Assembly (NCBI RefSeq): GCF_016031635.1
Contig: NZ_JACEGD010000006.1
Location: forward strand, 62,001-126,000
Direction of reading: 5' to 3'
From: Bradyrhizobium diversitatis
Lineage (GTDB): Bacteria; Pseudomonadota; Alphaproteobacteria; Rhizobiales; Xanthobacteraceae
Length of the DNA stretch: 64,000 bases
In this document: positions 18,062 through 26,789 of the stretch, piece after piece
Layout: each line of letters starts with the position of its first letter
How positions within the stretch are numbered: the first letter of the stretch is position 1
Position numbers and translations under genes: made by a program
The notes under the pieces: generated by a model
Database searches by the model: none
The model's input: only the letters and a program-made list of their open reading frames with translations
What the model was told of the DNA's origin: nothing

Positions 18062-19704
18062 CGAGCTGGCAGAACAACCGCGCCACGCGTGATGCCCGCA
18101 TCGCCGCAGGCGGCGGACTTGCCCGCGGCAAAGTCGTGGAAGCGGGCAATGCCACGCGCCTGCTCGAGGCCGTGATCCGGCCGGGCGACCGGATCTGCCT
18201 GGAAGGCGACAACCAGAAGCAGGCCGATCTGCTCAGTCGCGCGCTGCTCGCGGTCGATCTTTCCAGGGTCAACGATCTGCACATGGTGCAGTCGGGCGTC
18301 GTTCTTCCAGAACATCTGGATCTGTTCGACCGCGGCGTCGCGAAGCGGCTGGACTATGCCTATTCCGGTCCGCAATCGGCCCGCATCGCGCGCATGCTGT
18401 TCGGCGGCAAGATCGAGCTGGGCGCGGTCCACACCTATCTCGAACTGTTCGCGCGCTACTTCATCGACTTGACGCCGCACGTTGCGCTGATCGCTGCCGT
18501 CAGCGCCGACCATGACGGGAATCTCTACACTGGTCCGAACACCGAGGACACGCCGACCGTGGTGGAGGCAACGGCCTTCAAGGACGGCATCGTGATCGCC
18601 CAGGTCAACGAGATCGTCGAGCAGGTTCCGCGGGTCGACATCCCGGCGGATCGTGTCCACTTTGTCGTCAAGTCCGACAAGCCGTTCTTCGTCGAGCCGC
18701 TGTTCACGCGCGATCCGGCCGCGATCACCGAGGGACAGATCCTGACGGCGATGCTCGCGATCAAGGGCATCTATGCTCCCTATGGCGTGCAGCGGCTCAA
18801 TCACGGCATCGGCTTCAGTACGGCCGCGATCGAGCTCCTGCTGCCGACCTTCGGCGAGCGGCTCGGCCTCAAGGGCAAGATCGCAACCCATTTTGCTCTG
18901 AACCCGCATCCCGCACTCATTCCGGCGATCGAATCCGGCTGGGTCCGGCAAATCCACTCGTTCGGTTCGGAGGTCGGCATGGACGACTACATCCGCGCCC
19001 GATCCGACGTCTACTTCACCGGCCCCGACGGCTCGCTGCGCTCCAACCGTGCCTTTTGCCAGACCGCCGGGCTCTATGCCTGCGACATGTTTATCGGTTC
19101 GACGTTGCAGATCGATCTTCAGGGAAATTCGTCGACCGTCACCACCTCCCGCATCGCCGGGTTCGGCGGGGCGCCGAACATGGGAGCGGATGCGCGCGGC
19201 CGGCGTCATCCGAGCGAGCCCTGGCTGAAGGCCGGGGCGGAGTCCGATCCGGACGGCTCGCCCCTGATGCGCCGCGGCCGCAAGCTGGTGGTGCAGATCG
19301 GCGAGACGTTCGGCGACAAGAACGTACCGCTGTTCGTCGAGAAGCTCGATGCCATCGAACTCGCGGAGAAGCTGGAGCTCGAGCTCGCGCCGATCATGAT
19401 CTATGGCGACGACGTCACGCACATCGTCACCGAGGAGGGCGTTGCCAACCTGCTGCTGTGCCGTACTGCGCAGGAGCGTGAGCACGCCATCCGCGGCGTC
19501 GCCGGCTACACCGACGTCGGCCGTCGGCGGGATCACCGCATGGTCGCGCACTTGCGCGAACGCGGGGTGATCCGGCGCCCGGAGGATCTCGGCATCAATC
19601 CGCTCGATGCGGATCGCAGCCTGCTCGCGGCGCGCTCGATCAAGGATCTCGTGCGCTGGTCTGGCGGACTCTACGCGCCGCCGTCGAAGTTCAGGAACTG
19701 GTGA
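18058..19704 (+). CDS. mdcA: Malonate decarboxylase alpha subunit (acyl-carrier-protein transferase)
   Basis: Exchanges acetyl for malonyl on the carrier protein of biotin-independent malonate decarboxylase, in the cytoplasm. The 548-residue protein belongs to the CoA-transferase-like MdcA family and has the family length; segments such as GDRICLEGDNQKQADLLSRA near the N-terminus and FTGPDGSLRSNRAFCQTAGL are characteristic. It is the first structural gene of a tight operon with all other subunits and cofactor-making enzymes. The start overlaps a short upstream ORF. Confidence 0.95.
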   Translation: MTSWQNNRATRDARIAAGGGLARGKVVEAGNATRLLEAVIRPGDRICLEGDNQKQADLLSRALLAVDLSRVNDLHMVQSGVVLPEHLDLFDRGVAKRLDYAYSGPQSARIARMLFGGKIELGAVHTYLELFARYFIDLTPHVALIAAVSADHDGNLYTGPNTEDTPTVVEATAFKDGIVIAQVNEIVEQVPRVDIPADRVHFVVKSDKPFFVEPLFTRDPAAITEGQILTAMLAIKGIYAPYGVQRLNHGIGFSTAAIELLLPTFGERLGLKGKIATHFALNPHPALIPAIESGWVRQIHSFGSEVGMDDYIRARSDVYFTGPDGSLRSNRAFCQTAGLYACDMFIGSTLQIDLQGNSSTVTTSRIAGFGGAPNMGADARGRRHPSEPWLKAGAESDPDGSPLMRRGRKLVVQIGETFGDKNVPLFVEKLDAIELAEKLELELAPIMIYGDDVTHIVTEEGVANLLLCRTAQEREHAIRGVAGYTDVGRRRDHRMVAHLRERGVIRRPEDLGINPLDADRSLLAARSIKDLVRWSGGLYAPPSKFRNW

Positions 19705-19713
19705 GGACGGGCC

Positions 19714-20031
19714 ATGGAAGATCTTAGGTTTCAGCACAGCGTTCGTACCAGGGCCGGCGGCGCCAGGCAGAGCGCGATCGTCGGCGTTGTCGCTTCGGGC
19801 AATCTGGAGGTGCTGGTGGAACGTGTCCTCCCGGATGCGGAATGCGCCATCGAGATCAGGACCGCGGCGGTTGGCTTCGGCGAGGTCTGGACCGCCGTAA
19901 TCGGCGATTTCGTCGAGCGCTATTCACCCGGCGGGCTGAGATTCTCGATCAATGACGGCGGCGCGCGCCCCGATACGGTCTCGCTTCGGTTGGCGCAGGC
20001 AGTGCGATTGATCACGGAGAACGGCCAATGA
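19714..20031 (+). CDS. mdcC: Malonate decarboxylase acyl carrier protein (delta subunit)
   Basis: A 105-residue carrier protein that bears the 2'-(5''-triphosphoribosyl)-3'-dephospho-CoA group on a serine. The attachment region reads IVGVVASGNLEVLVER, matching VVGSGDMEVL of characterised MdcC, which makes Ser28 the likely attachment site. It lies 9 bases after mdcA and overlaps mdcD by ATGA. Confidence 0.92.
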   Translation: MEDLRFQHSVRTRAGGARQSAIVGVVASGNLEVLVERVLPDAECAIEIRTAAVGFGEVWTAVIGDFVERYSPGGLRFSINDGGARPDTVSLRLAQAVRLITENGQ

Positions 20032-20966
20032 CCACACCACTCGAGGACGTCACACCGGCCGAGCGCGCCCGCAGCACCAGCTTCTACGAAGCGTCGGCCC
20101 GCACGCGGCTGGAGTTGCTGCTGGATGCCGGCAGCTTCGCCGAGTTCATCGGTCCGGAGCAGCGCGAGGTCAGTCCGCATCTGAAGATTTTTGATCTGCC
20201 CGAGCAGTTCGACGACGGCATCGTCGTCGGCCATGGCCGCCTCGATGACTCGCCCGTGTTCGTCGCCGCACAGGAGGGCCGTTTCATGGGCGGCGCCTTC
20301 GGCGAGGTGCATGGCGCCAAGCTGATCGGGTTGCTCCGCGCGGCAAGCCAGATCGCATCGATGCCCGTCCTGATCCTGTTCGACACCGGCGGCGTCCGGT
20401 TGCAGGAAGCCAATGCGGGCGAGCTCGCCATCGCCGAGATCATGCGGGCGGTGATGGAGGCGCGCAGCGCCGGCGTGAAGGTGGTCGGCCTGATCGGCGG
20501 CCGGTCCGGATGCTACGGCGGCGGTGGGTTGATCGCAGGCTGCTGCTCGGCTCTCGCCGTCTCGGAGCCCGGGCGGATTGCGGTGTCGGGCCCCGAGGTC
20601 ATCGAGACCAATCGCGGCGTCGAGGAGTTCGACTCCCGCGACCGCGCGCTGGTCTGGCGCACCATGGGCGGCAAGCATCGCCGGCTGCTCGGCGCCGCCG
20701 ACGTCTTTGCCGATGACAACGTGCAGGATTTCCGCGAGGCCGCGTTGGAACTGCTGGGTCTGATCGGACCTTTCGGCCTCGACCGCTTGAAGGCGGAGCA
20801 GGAGCGGCTTGCCGACCGGCTAAGCCGCTACGGTGCCTGCTTGGATGCCGTCGACATCTGGGCGGCGCAAGGCATCGCGCATGCTGAAACGGTTCCGCAG
20901 CTGCCGGCCGACCAGTTCATTACGCTCGCCGACAGGATCGGGAGGACCAGCCGTGACGCTCGATGA
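20028..20966 (+). CDS. mdcD: Malonate decarboxylase beta subunit
   Basis: With MdcE forms the decarboxylase that converts malonyl-S-carrier to acetyl-S-carrier. The 312-residue protein has a crotonase-like carboxyltransferase fold; MGGAFGEVHGAKLIGLLRAA, FDTGGVRLQEANAGELAIAE and GGRSGCYGGGGLIAGCCSA are visible. ATGA overlap with mdcC, and a 14-base overlap with mdcE, agree with the 1:1 assembly of the two subunits. Confidence 0.95.
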   Translation: MTTPLEDVTPAERARSTSFYEASARTRLELLLDAGSFAEFIGPEQREVSPHLKIFDLPEQFDDGIVVGHGRLDDSPVFVAAQEGRFMGGAFGEVHGAKLIGLLRAASQIASMPVLILFDTGGVRLQEANAGELAIAEIMRAVMEARSAGVKVVGLIGGRSGCYGGGGLIAGCCSALAVSEPGRIAVSGPEVIETNRGVEEFDSRDRALVWRTMGGKHRRLLGAADVFADDNVQDFREAALELLGLIGPFGLDRLKAEQERLADRLSRYGACLDAVDIWAAQGIAHAETVPQLPADQFITLADRIGRTSRDAR

Positions 20967-21675
20967 CATTCTCGCCTCGCTGTTCCCAAAGGGCCATGAG
21001 ATCAGGAACGACAAAGGCGTCCTTCTCGGCTCGGCGACGCTGCGACGCGGCGACAAAATGCTCGTCCTCGGTGTCGCGGATCGAACCGCACTGGGCGTCG
21101 ACGAGGCGATCCGATTGTCCGGCCATGTCCTGGCGTCGATCGGCCGGGACTCTGGCCCGATCCTGGTGCTCGTCGATAGCGACAGCCAGCGCATGAGCAA
21201 GCGCGACGAGTTGCTCGGGCTGAACGAATTCCTTGCGCATCTGGCGAAAGTGTTGATCCACGCGGACATGAACGGCCGCCCGACCATCGGCCTTCTCTAC
21301 GGTCACTCGGCGGCGGGCGCTCTGCTCGCGACGGGACTTGCAACCCGCGTGCTGATCGGATTGCCCGGCGCACACCCTGCAGTGATGGACCTGCCGTCAA
21401 CGGCGAAGGTCACCAAGCTATCGATGGAAGCGCTCGAGGAGAAGGCGAAGTCGACGCCGGTGTTCGCGCCGGGGCTGTCCAATCTCGTGCAGATGGGCGC
21501 GGTTCACATGACATGGAGCAATGACGCCTCGCTCGCTGATCAACTGGAGGCGCTGCTGGCCGACATGCCGGCCGCGCGAGACCAGCGGGATGCGCTTGGT
21601 AAGGCGCGTGGTGGCCGGCTGAAGGCCGCTGATATTGCGGAGCGGGTTCGTGACCTGGCCCTGCAAGCACGGTGA
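20953..21675 (+). CDS. mdcE: Malonate decarboxylase gamma subunit
   Basis: Partner of MdcD in the decarboxylase. The start is GTG 20953 (MTLDDILASLFPKGHEI) preceded by GGAGGACCAGCC, which gives 240 residues; longer starts would run far into mdcD. The central YGHSAAGALLATGLATRVL is typical of MdcE. The overlap with mdcD indicates translational coupling. Confidence 0.93.
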   Translation: MTLDDILASLFPKGHEIRNDKGVLLGSATLRRGDKMLVLGVADRTALGVDEAIRLSGHVLASIGRDSGPILVLVDSDSQRMSKRDELLGLNEFLAHLAKVLIHADMNGRPTIGLLYGHSAAGALLATGLATRVLIGLPGAHPAVMDLPSTAKVTKLSMEALEEKAKSTPVFAPGLSNLVQMGAVHMTWSNDASLADQLEALLADMPAARDQRDALGKARGGRLKAADIAERVRDLALQAR

Positions 21676-22330
21676 GCGCTCACCAGATCGTCATGACCTC
21701 GTTTTCGTCAGCCCGGCGGGATGGCGTGCGATGCTGGAAGCGCGCGGCGATCTCGCTACCGATGCGTTGGTCGCACGTTGGTCCAAAATGGGCTGGCCAG
21801 CGATCAGGCGGCGCGCTCTGCCATGCGAGGAAGCCGGTCTTGCTCTGGGCTTGCCATTGCCGCCATCGGCCGGCAAGAAGCGGATCTCCCTCCTGGTTGA
21901 TATCGACCACGTCGTCTCGGTCGCGAGACCGCCGTCGCTGCGGCAGGCGCGGGCTTACGCGCCGCGCAACTGGTGGCCGACGCTCGATCGGCTCGACCGG
22001 TTGGAGCTTCGTCACTCGGTGGACGCGCGCGTCTTCGGCAGCCTGGCCTGGCAGTCGCTGACCGGGCTCGACTACGTGACGGACCGATCGGACCTCGACG
22101 TGCTGTTCGAGTTTCGCGGTGAAACCGACGTCGATCGTTTCGTTGCCGATGTGGCTGCGATCGAAATCGAAGCACCGATGCGGATCGATGGCGAACTGAT
22201 GCGGGCGGATGGTGCTGCCGTGAACTGGCGCGAACTCCACGGCGGCGGTAGCGAGCTCCTGGTGAAAAGCATCGAGAGCGTGATCCTGCTCGGCAGGGAT
22301 CGATTCATTTCCGGAGCGAGGGGATCATGA
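21650..22330 (+). CDS. mdcG: Phosphoribosyl-dephospho-CoA transferase (holo-carrier synthase)
   Basis: Transfers the triphosphoribosyl-dephospho-CoA prosthetic group onto MdcC. The start is uncertain: no ATG precedes the conserved RHDLVFVSPAGW, so GTG 21650 (after CGGAGCGGG) or TTG 21635 must be used, both inside the end of mdcE. The nucleotidyltransferase centre VFGSLAWQSLTG followed by DRSDLDVLFE provides the metal-binding aspartates. About 226 residues, as usual for MdcG. Overlaps mdcB by ATGA. Confidence 0.9.
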   Translation: MTWPCKHGERSPDRHDLVFVSPAGWRAMLEARGDLATDALVARWSKMGWPAIRRRALPCEEAGLALGLPLPPSAGKKRISLLVDIDHVVSVARPPSLRQARAYAPRNWWPTLDRLDRLELRHSVDARVFGSLAWQSLTGLDYVTDRSDLDVLFEFRGETDVDRFVADVAAIEIEAPMRIDGELMRADGAAVNWRELHGGGSELLVKSIESVILLGRDRFISGARGS

Positions 22331-23208
22331 TCACCGCGGCCATGCGAGGTTTGGAACGGTCGGTTCAGCGGCGGGCGCGCATCACGCCCGACGTTTCCGC
22401 CATCGGCGCCATCGCCGCCCGCTGCCTCGTCGAGGAGCTGGAAACCTGGCCGAAGCCGGGGCTCGTGAGTCATATCGACAATGGCAGTCACGTTGATATG
22501 GATGCCGGCACGTTCCGTCGCAGCGCTGCGGCGATCGAGCCCCATCTTCAGCGCCTGGCCGATGCAGGCGCGCGCGCTTGCGGCATGGGGCGGCTGCGGA
22601 TCATCGGCCTCGAGGCCGAGCACGCGATGTTTGTAGCGACCTCTGGCGTCAACACGCATCGCGGCGCGATCTTCGGGCTCGGCCTGTTGTGTGCGGCGGC
22701 CGGTGCGAGGGCCGGCGGGCTGGTCGATCCCGAGCTTTCGCTTGGCGAGGTCGTGAGGCGCCTGTGGAGCGACGGCATCCTCGACGGTCCGGTGCTGTTG
22801 CATAGCCACGGCAGCGCGGCCCGACGCCGTTTTCACGCCGGCGGTGCGCGTACCGAGGCCGCGAACGGATTTCCCAGCGTCTACCGGATCGGATTGCCGG
22901 CGCTGCGCAGGGTGGCGCATGCCGTGCCGGAAGATACTGAAGCCGCCCGGGTCGAGGCATGCTTTGCCCTGATCGCCTCGGTCGAGGACACCAACCTCCT
23001 GCATCGCGGTGGGTTCGACGGCCTTCGCTTTGCGCATGATGCGGCGCGATGCTTCATCGATGCCGGCGGCGTCAGCGTGCCCGGTTGGCGTACGCGGGCG
23101 CAATCGATCCATGACAGCTTCGTCGCCCGTCGTCTCAGCCCGGGTGGATCGGCCGATTTGCTCGCGATGACACTCTTTGTCGATGCCCATGAGAGCCCAT
23201 GCCGATGA
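22327..23208 (+). CDS. mdcB: Triphosphoribosyl-dephospho-CoA synthase
   Basis: Makes the prosthetic-group precursor from ATP and dephospho-CoA. The 293-residue CitG-type protein shows KPGLVSHIDNGSHVDMDAGT and TSGVNTHRGAIFGLGLLCAA, both family signatures. It is overlapped by mdcG upstream (ATGA) and overlaps mdcF downstream by 10 bases. Confidence 0.93.
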   Translation: MITAAMRGLERSVQRRARITPDVSAIGAIAARCLVEELETWPKPGLVSHIDNGSHVDMDAGTFRRSAAAIEPHLQRLADAGARACGMGRLRIIGLEAEHAMFVATSGVNTHRGAIFGLGLLCAAAGARAGGLVDPELSLGEVVRRLWSDGILDGPVLLHSHGSAARRRFHAGGARTEAANGFPSVYRIGLPALRRVAHAVPEDTEAARVEACFALIASVEDTNLLHRGGFDGLRFAHDAARCFIDAGGVSVPGWRTRAQSIHDSFVARRLSPGGSADLLAMTLFVDAHESPCR

Positions 23209-24155
23209 TGTCCAATGCAATCCTGATGGCGCTCGTGCCGATCTTCTTCGTTCTCTTGTTGGGATACGCGGCCGGAAAACTTCATGTCGTCGACAATCTC
23301 CATGTCGACGCTCTCAACGCGCTCGTGATGGATTTTGCATTGCCCGCTTCACTGTTCGCCGCGACCGCCTCAGCGTCGCGCCGTGAGATGATCGACCAGG
23401 TACCGCTCTTCCTGGTGCTCGGCGTCACGATGCTGCTGCTCTATCTTGCCTGGTATTTTGTCGCACGTCGGCTCTCCAAGCTCTCCCAGTCCGAGGCCGC
23501 CCTGCAGGCGTTGACGATCGGCTTCCCGAATCTCGCCGGGGTGGGTCTTCCGATCATGACCTCAGTCGTGGGTCCAACCGGCGCCGTTCCGGTTGCCGTC
23601 GCATTGGCGGCGGGCTCGATCCTCATCAGCCCATTGACCCTGATCGTAGCGGAAATGGGTGCCGCCAAGGCTCGTGGCGAAGAAATGGCGGCGCGGCAGA
23701 TCTTGACGGCAGTCCGCCGTGCGATCACCAAGCCGGTGGTGCTGGCGCCCGCGCTCGGCATCGTGTTCTCGTTGTCGGACGTCAGCCTCGGCGCGCTGGC
23801 TCATGCGAGCCTCGCCCTGATCGGAAGCTCGGCAGCCGGCGTCGCCCTGTTCCTCACCGGAGCCATTCTGTCGGCGCAATCGTTTCGGCTGGATTGGAAG
23901 ATCAGCGCTGCAACGGTGGCCTCGGACATCGTCCGCCCGTTGTTGGCTGTCGCGGTCATTCTCGTCCTTCCGATCGCGCAGGATGCAGCGAAGACGGCCA
24001 TTCTGCTCGCCGCGGTTCCCTCGGGCTTTTTCGGGATTTTGTTCGCGGTCAACTACCGGCTGGATTCCGCAAGGGTGGGGTCCATGGTTATCGCCAGCAC
24101 CGCATTCAGCGTTCCGACGCTGGCGATTGTGATTGCGCTGCTCTTTCCGCATTAG
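23199..24155 (+). CDS. mdcF: Malonate transporter, auxin efflux carrier family
   Basis: A 318-residue inner-membrane carrier with about ten hydrophobic helices and the AEC-family pattern: an N-terminal helix with LVPIFFVLLLGYAAGKL, then NALVMDFALPASLF and FPNLAGVGLPIM. MdcF proteins of this family occur in Klebsiella-type mdc operons and are taken to import malonate. It sits between mdcB and mdcH, with ends overlapping or nearly touching both. Confidence 0.88.
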   Translation: MPMMSNAILMALVPIFFVLLLGYAAGKLHVVDNLHVDALNALVMDFALPASLFAATASASRREMIDQVPLFLVLGVTMLLLYLAWYFVARRLSKLSQSEAALQALTIGFPNLAGVGLPIMTSVVGPTGAVPVAVALAAGSILISPLTLIVAEMGAAKARGEEMAARQILTAVRRAITKPVVLAPALGIVFSLSDVSLGALAHASLALIGSSAAGVALFLTGAILSAQSFRLDWKISAATVASDIVRPLLAVAVILVLPIAQDAAKTAILLAAVPSGFFGILFAVNYRLDSARVGSMVIASTAFSVPTLAIVIALLFPH

Positions 24156-24164
24156 GGCGTGACC

Positions 24165-25100
24165 ATGACATTGGCAATCCTTTGTTCGGGGCAGGGCGGG
24201 CAGCATCGCGATATGTTCGCCCTCACGGGCGATGCGCCGGAGGCCGCGCCCCTGTTTGCGCATGCGGCGACATTGCTGGGCGGCAAGGATCCACGCAATT
24301 TCGCGCGCGCCGAATCCGACGAGGCCCTGCATCGCAATCGTGCTGGCCAGGTTCTGTGCACCTTGCAGGCCCTCGCCGCCGCGGCCGCGCTCGGAGATGC
24401 CATTCCACCTAGCGCCATCATTGCCGGCTACAGTGTCGGCGAGGTCGCGGCCTGGGGTGTCGGCGGCCTGCTTGACGCGACCGTCACGCTGGACCTCGTG
24501 GCACGCCGGGCGGAGGTCATGAATGAGGCCACGCACACCGGTGACGGACTGATCTTCGTCCACGGTCCTTCCCGGGACGAGGTCGATCGCCTTTGCGAGT
24601 GTCACGGTACGGCGGTCGCCATCGTCAATCCGGGCGATGCCTTTGTCATCGGCGGCGGCCGTGAGGCGCTAAGCGATTTTGTCCGAGACGCGCGGGCGAT
24701 GCACGCAAGGATCGTTGCGTTGCCGGTCGAGGTCGCCTCCCACACCGAACGACTCGCCGCGGCGTCTGCCGTCTTTCGTCAGACCTTGCACGAGGCATCG
24801 GTGATATTCCCCCCGCGGACCGGTGCGCGCATTCTGAGCGGAATCGATGCCGCTCCGGTCGTCTCCCCCGGGACTGGTCTCGACAAACTCGCCGCGCAAA
24901 TCTCGCAAACCGTGCAATGGGCCGATTGCCTGCAAGCCTGTGTCGAAGCGGGCGCGACAGGATTTCTCGAACTCGGGCCGGGACACGCGCTGAGCGGCAT
25001 GGCTGCGGAAGCCGCACCCGGAGTTCCGGCGCACGCGCTGGATGATTTCAGGAGCCTTCAGGGCGTCCGCACCTGGCTCACGCGTCACGTCATCCTCTAG
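24165..25100 (+). CDS. mdcH: Malonyl-CoA:carrier-protein transacylase (epsilon subunit)
   Basis: Primes the acetyl-carrier with malonate by moving malonyl from malonyl-CoA. The FabD-like protein has CSGQGGQHRDMF at the N-terminus, the nucleophile motif AGYSVGEVAAW with its Ser, and SHTERL with the catalytic His. I prefer ATG 24165 (311 residues) to GTG 24159, because the AGGG of TTAGGGCGTGACC is 8 bases from the ATG but only 1 base from the GTG. Last gene of the operon; no mdcR-type LysR regulator follows. Confidence 0.92.
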   Translation: MTLAILCSGQGGQHRDMFALTGDAPEAAPLFAHAATLLGGKDPRNFARAESDEALHRNRAGQVLCTLQALAAAAALGDAIPPSAIIAGYSVGEVAAWGVGGLLDATVTLDLVARRAEVMNEATHTGDGLIFVHGPSRDEVDRLCECHGTAVAIVNPGDAFVIGGGREALSDFVRDARAMHARIVALPVEVASHTERLAAASAVFRQTLHEASVIFPPRTGARILSGIDAAPVVSPGTGLDKLAAQISQTVQWADCLQACVEAGATGFLELGPGHALSGMAAEAAPGVPAHALDDFRSLQGVRTWLTRHVIL

Positions 25101-25155
25101 CTAGCGCCGGCAAATCACGAACGGGAGATGCCCTCGATCGCCCATTGTGCCGTCG

Positions 25156-25193
25156 AAAAAAAAGGGGGCCGTCCCTTGGGGGAGGACGGCCCC
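25156..25193 (-). terminator. Intrinsic terminator, minus strand
   Basis: Perfect 10-bp stem GGGGCCGTCC / GGACGGCCCC (25165-25174 and 25184-25193), 9-base loop, followed on the minus strand by TTTTTTTT (25156-25163). This is the only textbook hairpin-plus-T-run terminator found in the window. On the plus strand it lies 64 bases after mdcH and could also act there, though without the T-run. Confidence 0.85.
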
Positions 25194-25262
25194 TAAAATG
25201 CTCGGATGCCTAGGGAGGAGGGAGGCTCGAGCCGTGACTTGGGGGTCTCAGTCACTTAACAC
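25156..25262 (-). ncRNA. Candidate small RNA with C-rich anti-Shine-Dalgarno segment
   Basis: On the minus strand this stretch reads as a compact RNA: a 6-bp hairpin GTGACT/AGTCAC with loop GAGACCCCCA (25234-25255), then an unpaired CCTCCCTCCTCCC (about 25210-25225), then a perfect 10-bp terminator stem with a C-rich loop and a run of eight T. Alphaproteobacterial trans-acting sRNAs often expose CU-rich anti-SD sequences in this layout. It is 220 bases beyond the end of the efflux operon, with no ORF, which favours an independent RNA over a long 3' UTR. The 5' end and promoter were not identified. Confidence 0.45.
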
Positions 25263-25434
25263 GCACACCATCGCCGATCCCGCAGCCAGAGTATTTCATG
25301 AACCCCCGCCGTTTCTCATTTCGCATGATCCACAAGAGGCCCGCACGCAGTACGTGAGACCGGGCCTTCGCGGGTGTCGAGGTCAGGTCGCCGCACGGAA
25401 CTCGTGCTGGCTGTCGCGCTGGTGCGTGCGGAAG

Positions 25435-25461
25435 GGACGAGACGCATGGTGCGTCTCGTCC
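25435..25461. other. Long perfect inverted repeat after the AaeA-like gene
   Basis: A 12-bp perfect inverted repeat GGACGAGACGCA / TGCGTCTCGTCC with a 3-base centre, 22 bases past the stop of the AaeA-like gene. A second 6-bp hairpin GCCTGC/GCAGGC (25477-25494) overlaps the stop codon. Neither has a T-run. They may stabilise the 3' end of the efflux mRNA, or the first may be an operator. Confidence 0.5.
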
Positions 25462-25483
25462 AGGTCAAGCGTCCTGGCCTGCT

Positions 25484-26779
25484 TCAGGGCAGGCGTGGCG
25501 AGGCGTCGATGCCGGGTGTTAGGCCGGGTGCGATCTTCTCTGCCGGAGGAACCGCGGGCTCGCGCGTATAGGGAAGTGCTTCCACCTCGGGGCGTTGCTG
25601 CGATGTCGCCTGCAGGCAGTCCGGACGAGGCGGGCGGCCTGCGCCGAACAGATCGGAGACGGGATCGACGAAGTTCGCGCGGAACCGGTCGAGCCAGGTT
25701 TGGCCCTCGCTCGCGGATGGCTGCCGGATCGTCACCGTCGCTGTCATGCCGGAGACGAGCGGCACATCGGGTGGCACAGTGTCGATGGCGAGGCGAACCG
25801 GTACGCGCTGCGCGAGCCGCACCCAGGTGTAGATCGGGTCCACGTTGGGCAGGCCCTGTGTGCCAGCGGCGGCGTTCGACACGCTGACGCCGCGTGTCAC
25901 GGTCTTCACATGTCCCAATATCGGCTTGGGATAGCCGATCAGTTGGGCTTCGGCGCGATCGCCGACGCAAACCCGCGCCATCTTGGTTTCCTCGAAATAG
26001 CCGTCGATCCAGAAACTGTTGGAATCGATCACGGAAACGTTGCTGACGCCGGTGACGGCATAGTCTCCCGCGCGCAACAGGAGGTTGGTGACGTAACCAT
26101 CGACGGGACTGACCACGCTCGTACGCTTCAGGTTCAGTTCCGCCTGTGCGAGCTGGTGCGCCGCAGCCTCGTAGGCAGCCTTCGCCTGCGCCGCGTTGCC
26201 TGCATAGATTTGCTGTTCTTCGGGCGTCGTCGCAAGATCGGACAGGTGCTGCCGGCGGTCGAACTCGGCCTGCTTCACCACGAGGTCCGCCGCCCGCTGG
26301 TCGACCAGAGCCTTGCCGACCCGAACGGCCACCTCGAAGTCGAACGGATCGATCACGTAGAGGATGTCGCCCTTGTGGACGAACTGGTTGTCGGCCACCC
26401 GAAGCTCCACGATCTTGCCCGCCACTTGCGGCGCCACGTTGGCGACCTGCACGCGGACGCTGCCGTTCCGCGTCCAGGGCGCGGTGACGTAGTGCTGCCA
26501 GGTTGAAGCCGCTATGAGAATTGCGACCAATGCGATGCCGAGTGTCGCAAGGTGCCTGCCGGCACCGCGCATGAAGCGGCCGACCGCTTGGCGCAGGCGC
26601 CTCGTGGCAGGCGTAGCCCATGCGGAGGGGCTGATGCTGTGCAGTGCCCGATCGCTGGTGTCGCGCGCCACGGTCTGCGGCGCGTTTGAACCGTCCACGG
26701 CGTCTGCGGCATCGACCGGTGCTTCGGCTGGGGGCTCGCCGTGAAGCGGGGTGACGTCCCGAGGCAGGGTGGCTTCCAT
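25484..26779 (-). CDS. HlyD-type efflux adaptor, AaeA/EmrA-like
   Basis: A 431-residue membrane fusion protein. A cytoplasmic N-terminus of about 70 residues precedes one membrane helix (LATLGIALVAILIAAS), then the lipoyl half NVAPQVAGKIVELRVADNQF and KGDILYVIDPFDFEVAV, a coiled-coil hairpin, and a barrel domain. This layout fits adaptors that partner FUSC/AaeB-type inner-membrane transporters of aromatic carboxylic acids. Last of three tightly spaced genes. TAGGAGA precedes the ATG. The Pro-rich C-terminal tail after about residue 375 is longer than usual. Confidence 0.88.
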   Translation of the reverse strand: MEATLPRDVTPLHGEPPAEAPVDAADAVDGSNAPQTVARDTSDRALHSISPSAWATPATRRLRQAVGRFMRGAGRHLATLGIALVAILIAASTWQHYVTAPWTRNGSVRVQVANVAPQVAGKIVELRVADNQFVHKGDILYVIDPFDFEVAVRVGKALVDQRAADLVVKQAEFDRRQHLSDLATTPEEQQIYAGNAAQAKAAYEAAAHQLAQAELNLKRTSVVSPVDGYVTNLLLRAGDYAVTGVSNVSVIDSNSFWIDGYFEETKMARVCVGDRAEAQLIGYPKPILGHVKTVTRGVSVSNAAAGTQGLPNVDPIYTWVRLAQRVPVRLAIDTVPPDVPLVSGMTATVTIRQPSASEGQTWLDRFRANFVDPVSDLFGAGRPPRPDCLQATSQQRPEVEALPYTREPAVPPAEKIAPGLTPGIDASPRLP

Positions 26780-26789
26780 GGCACGTCTC

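Noticed and set aside
17866..19737. 623-codon open frame antisense to mdcA
   Set aside because: No recognisable domain; mdcA on the other strand has full-length family similarity and operon context.
21672..22061. GTG 21672 as the mdcG start
   Set aside because: It lies in the wrong frame; the conserved RHDLVFVSPAGW and nucleotidyltransferase motif are in the frame that starts at 21635/21650.
25147..25887. Plus-strand ORF across the sRNA region and the AaeA-like 3' end
   Set aside because: Arg/Pro-rich translation typical of a shadow frame, opposite a supported gene; no ribosome site.
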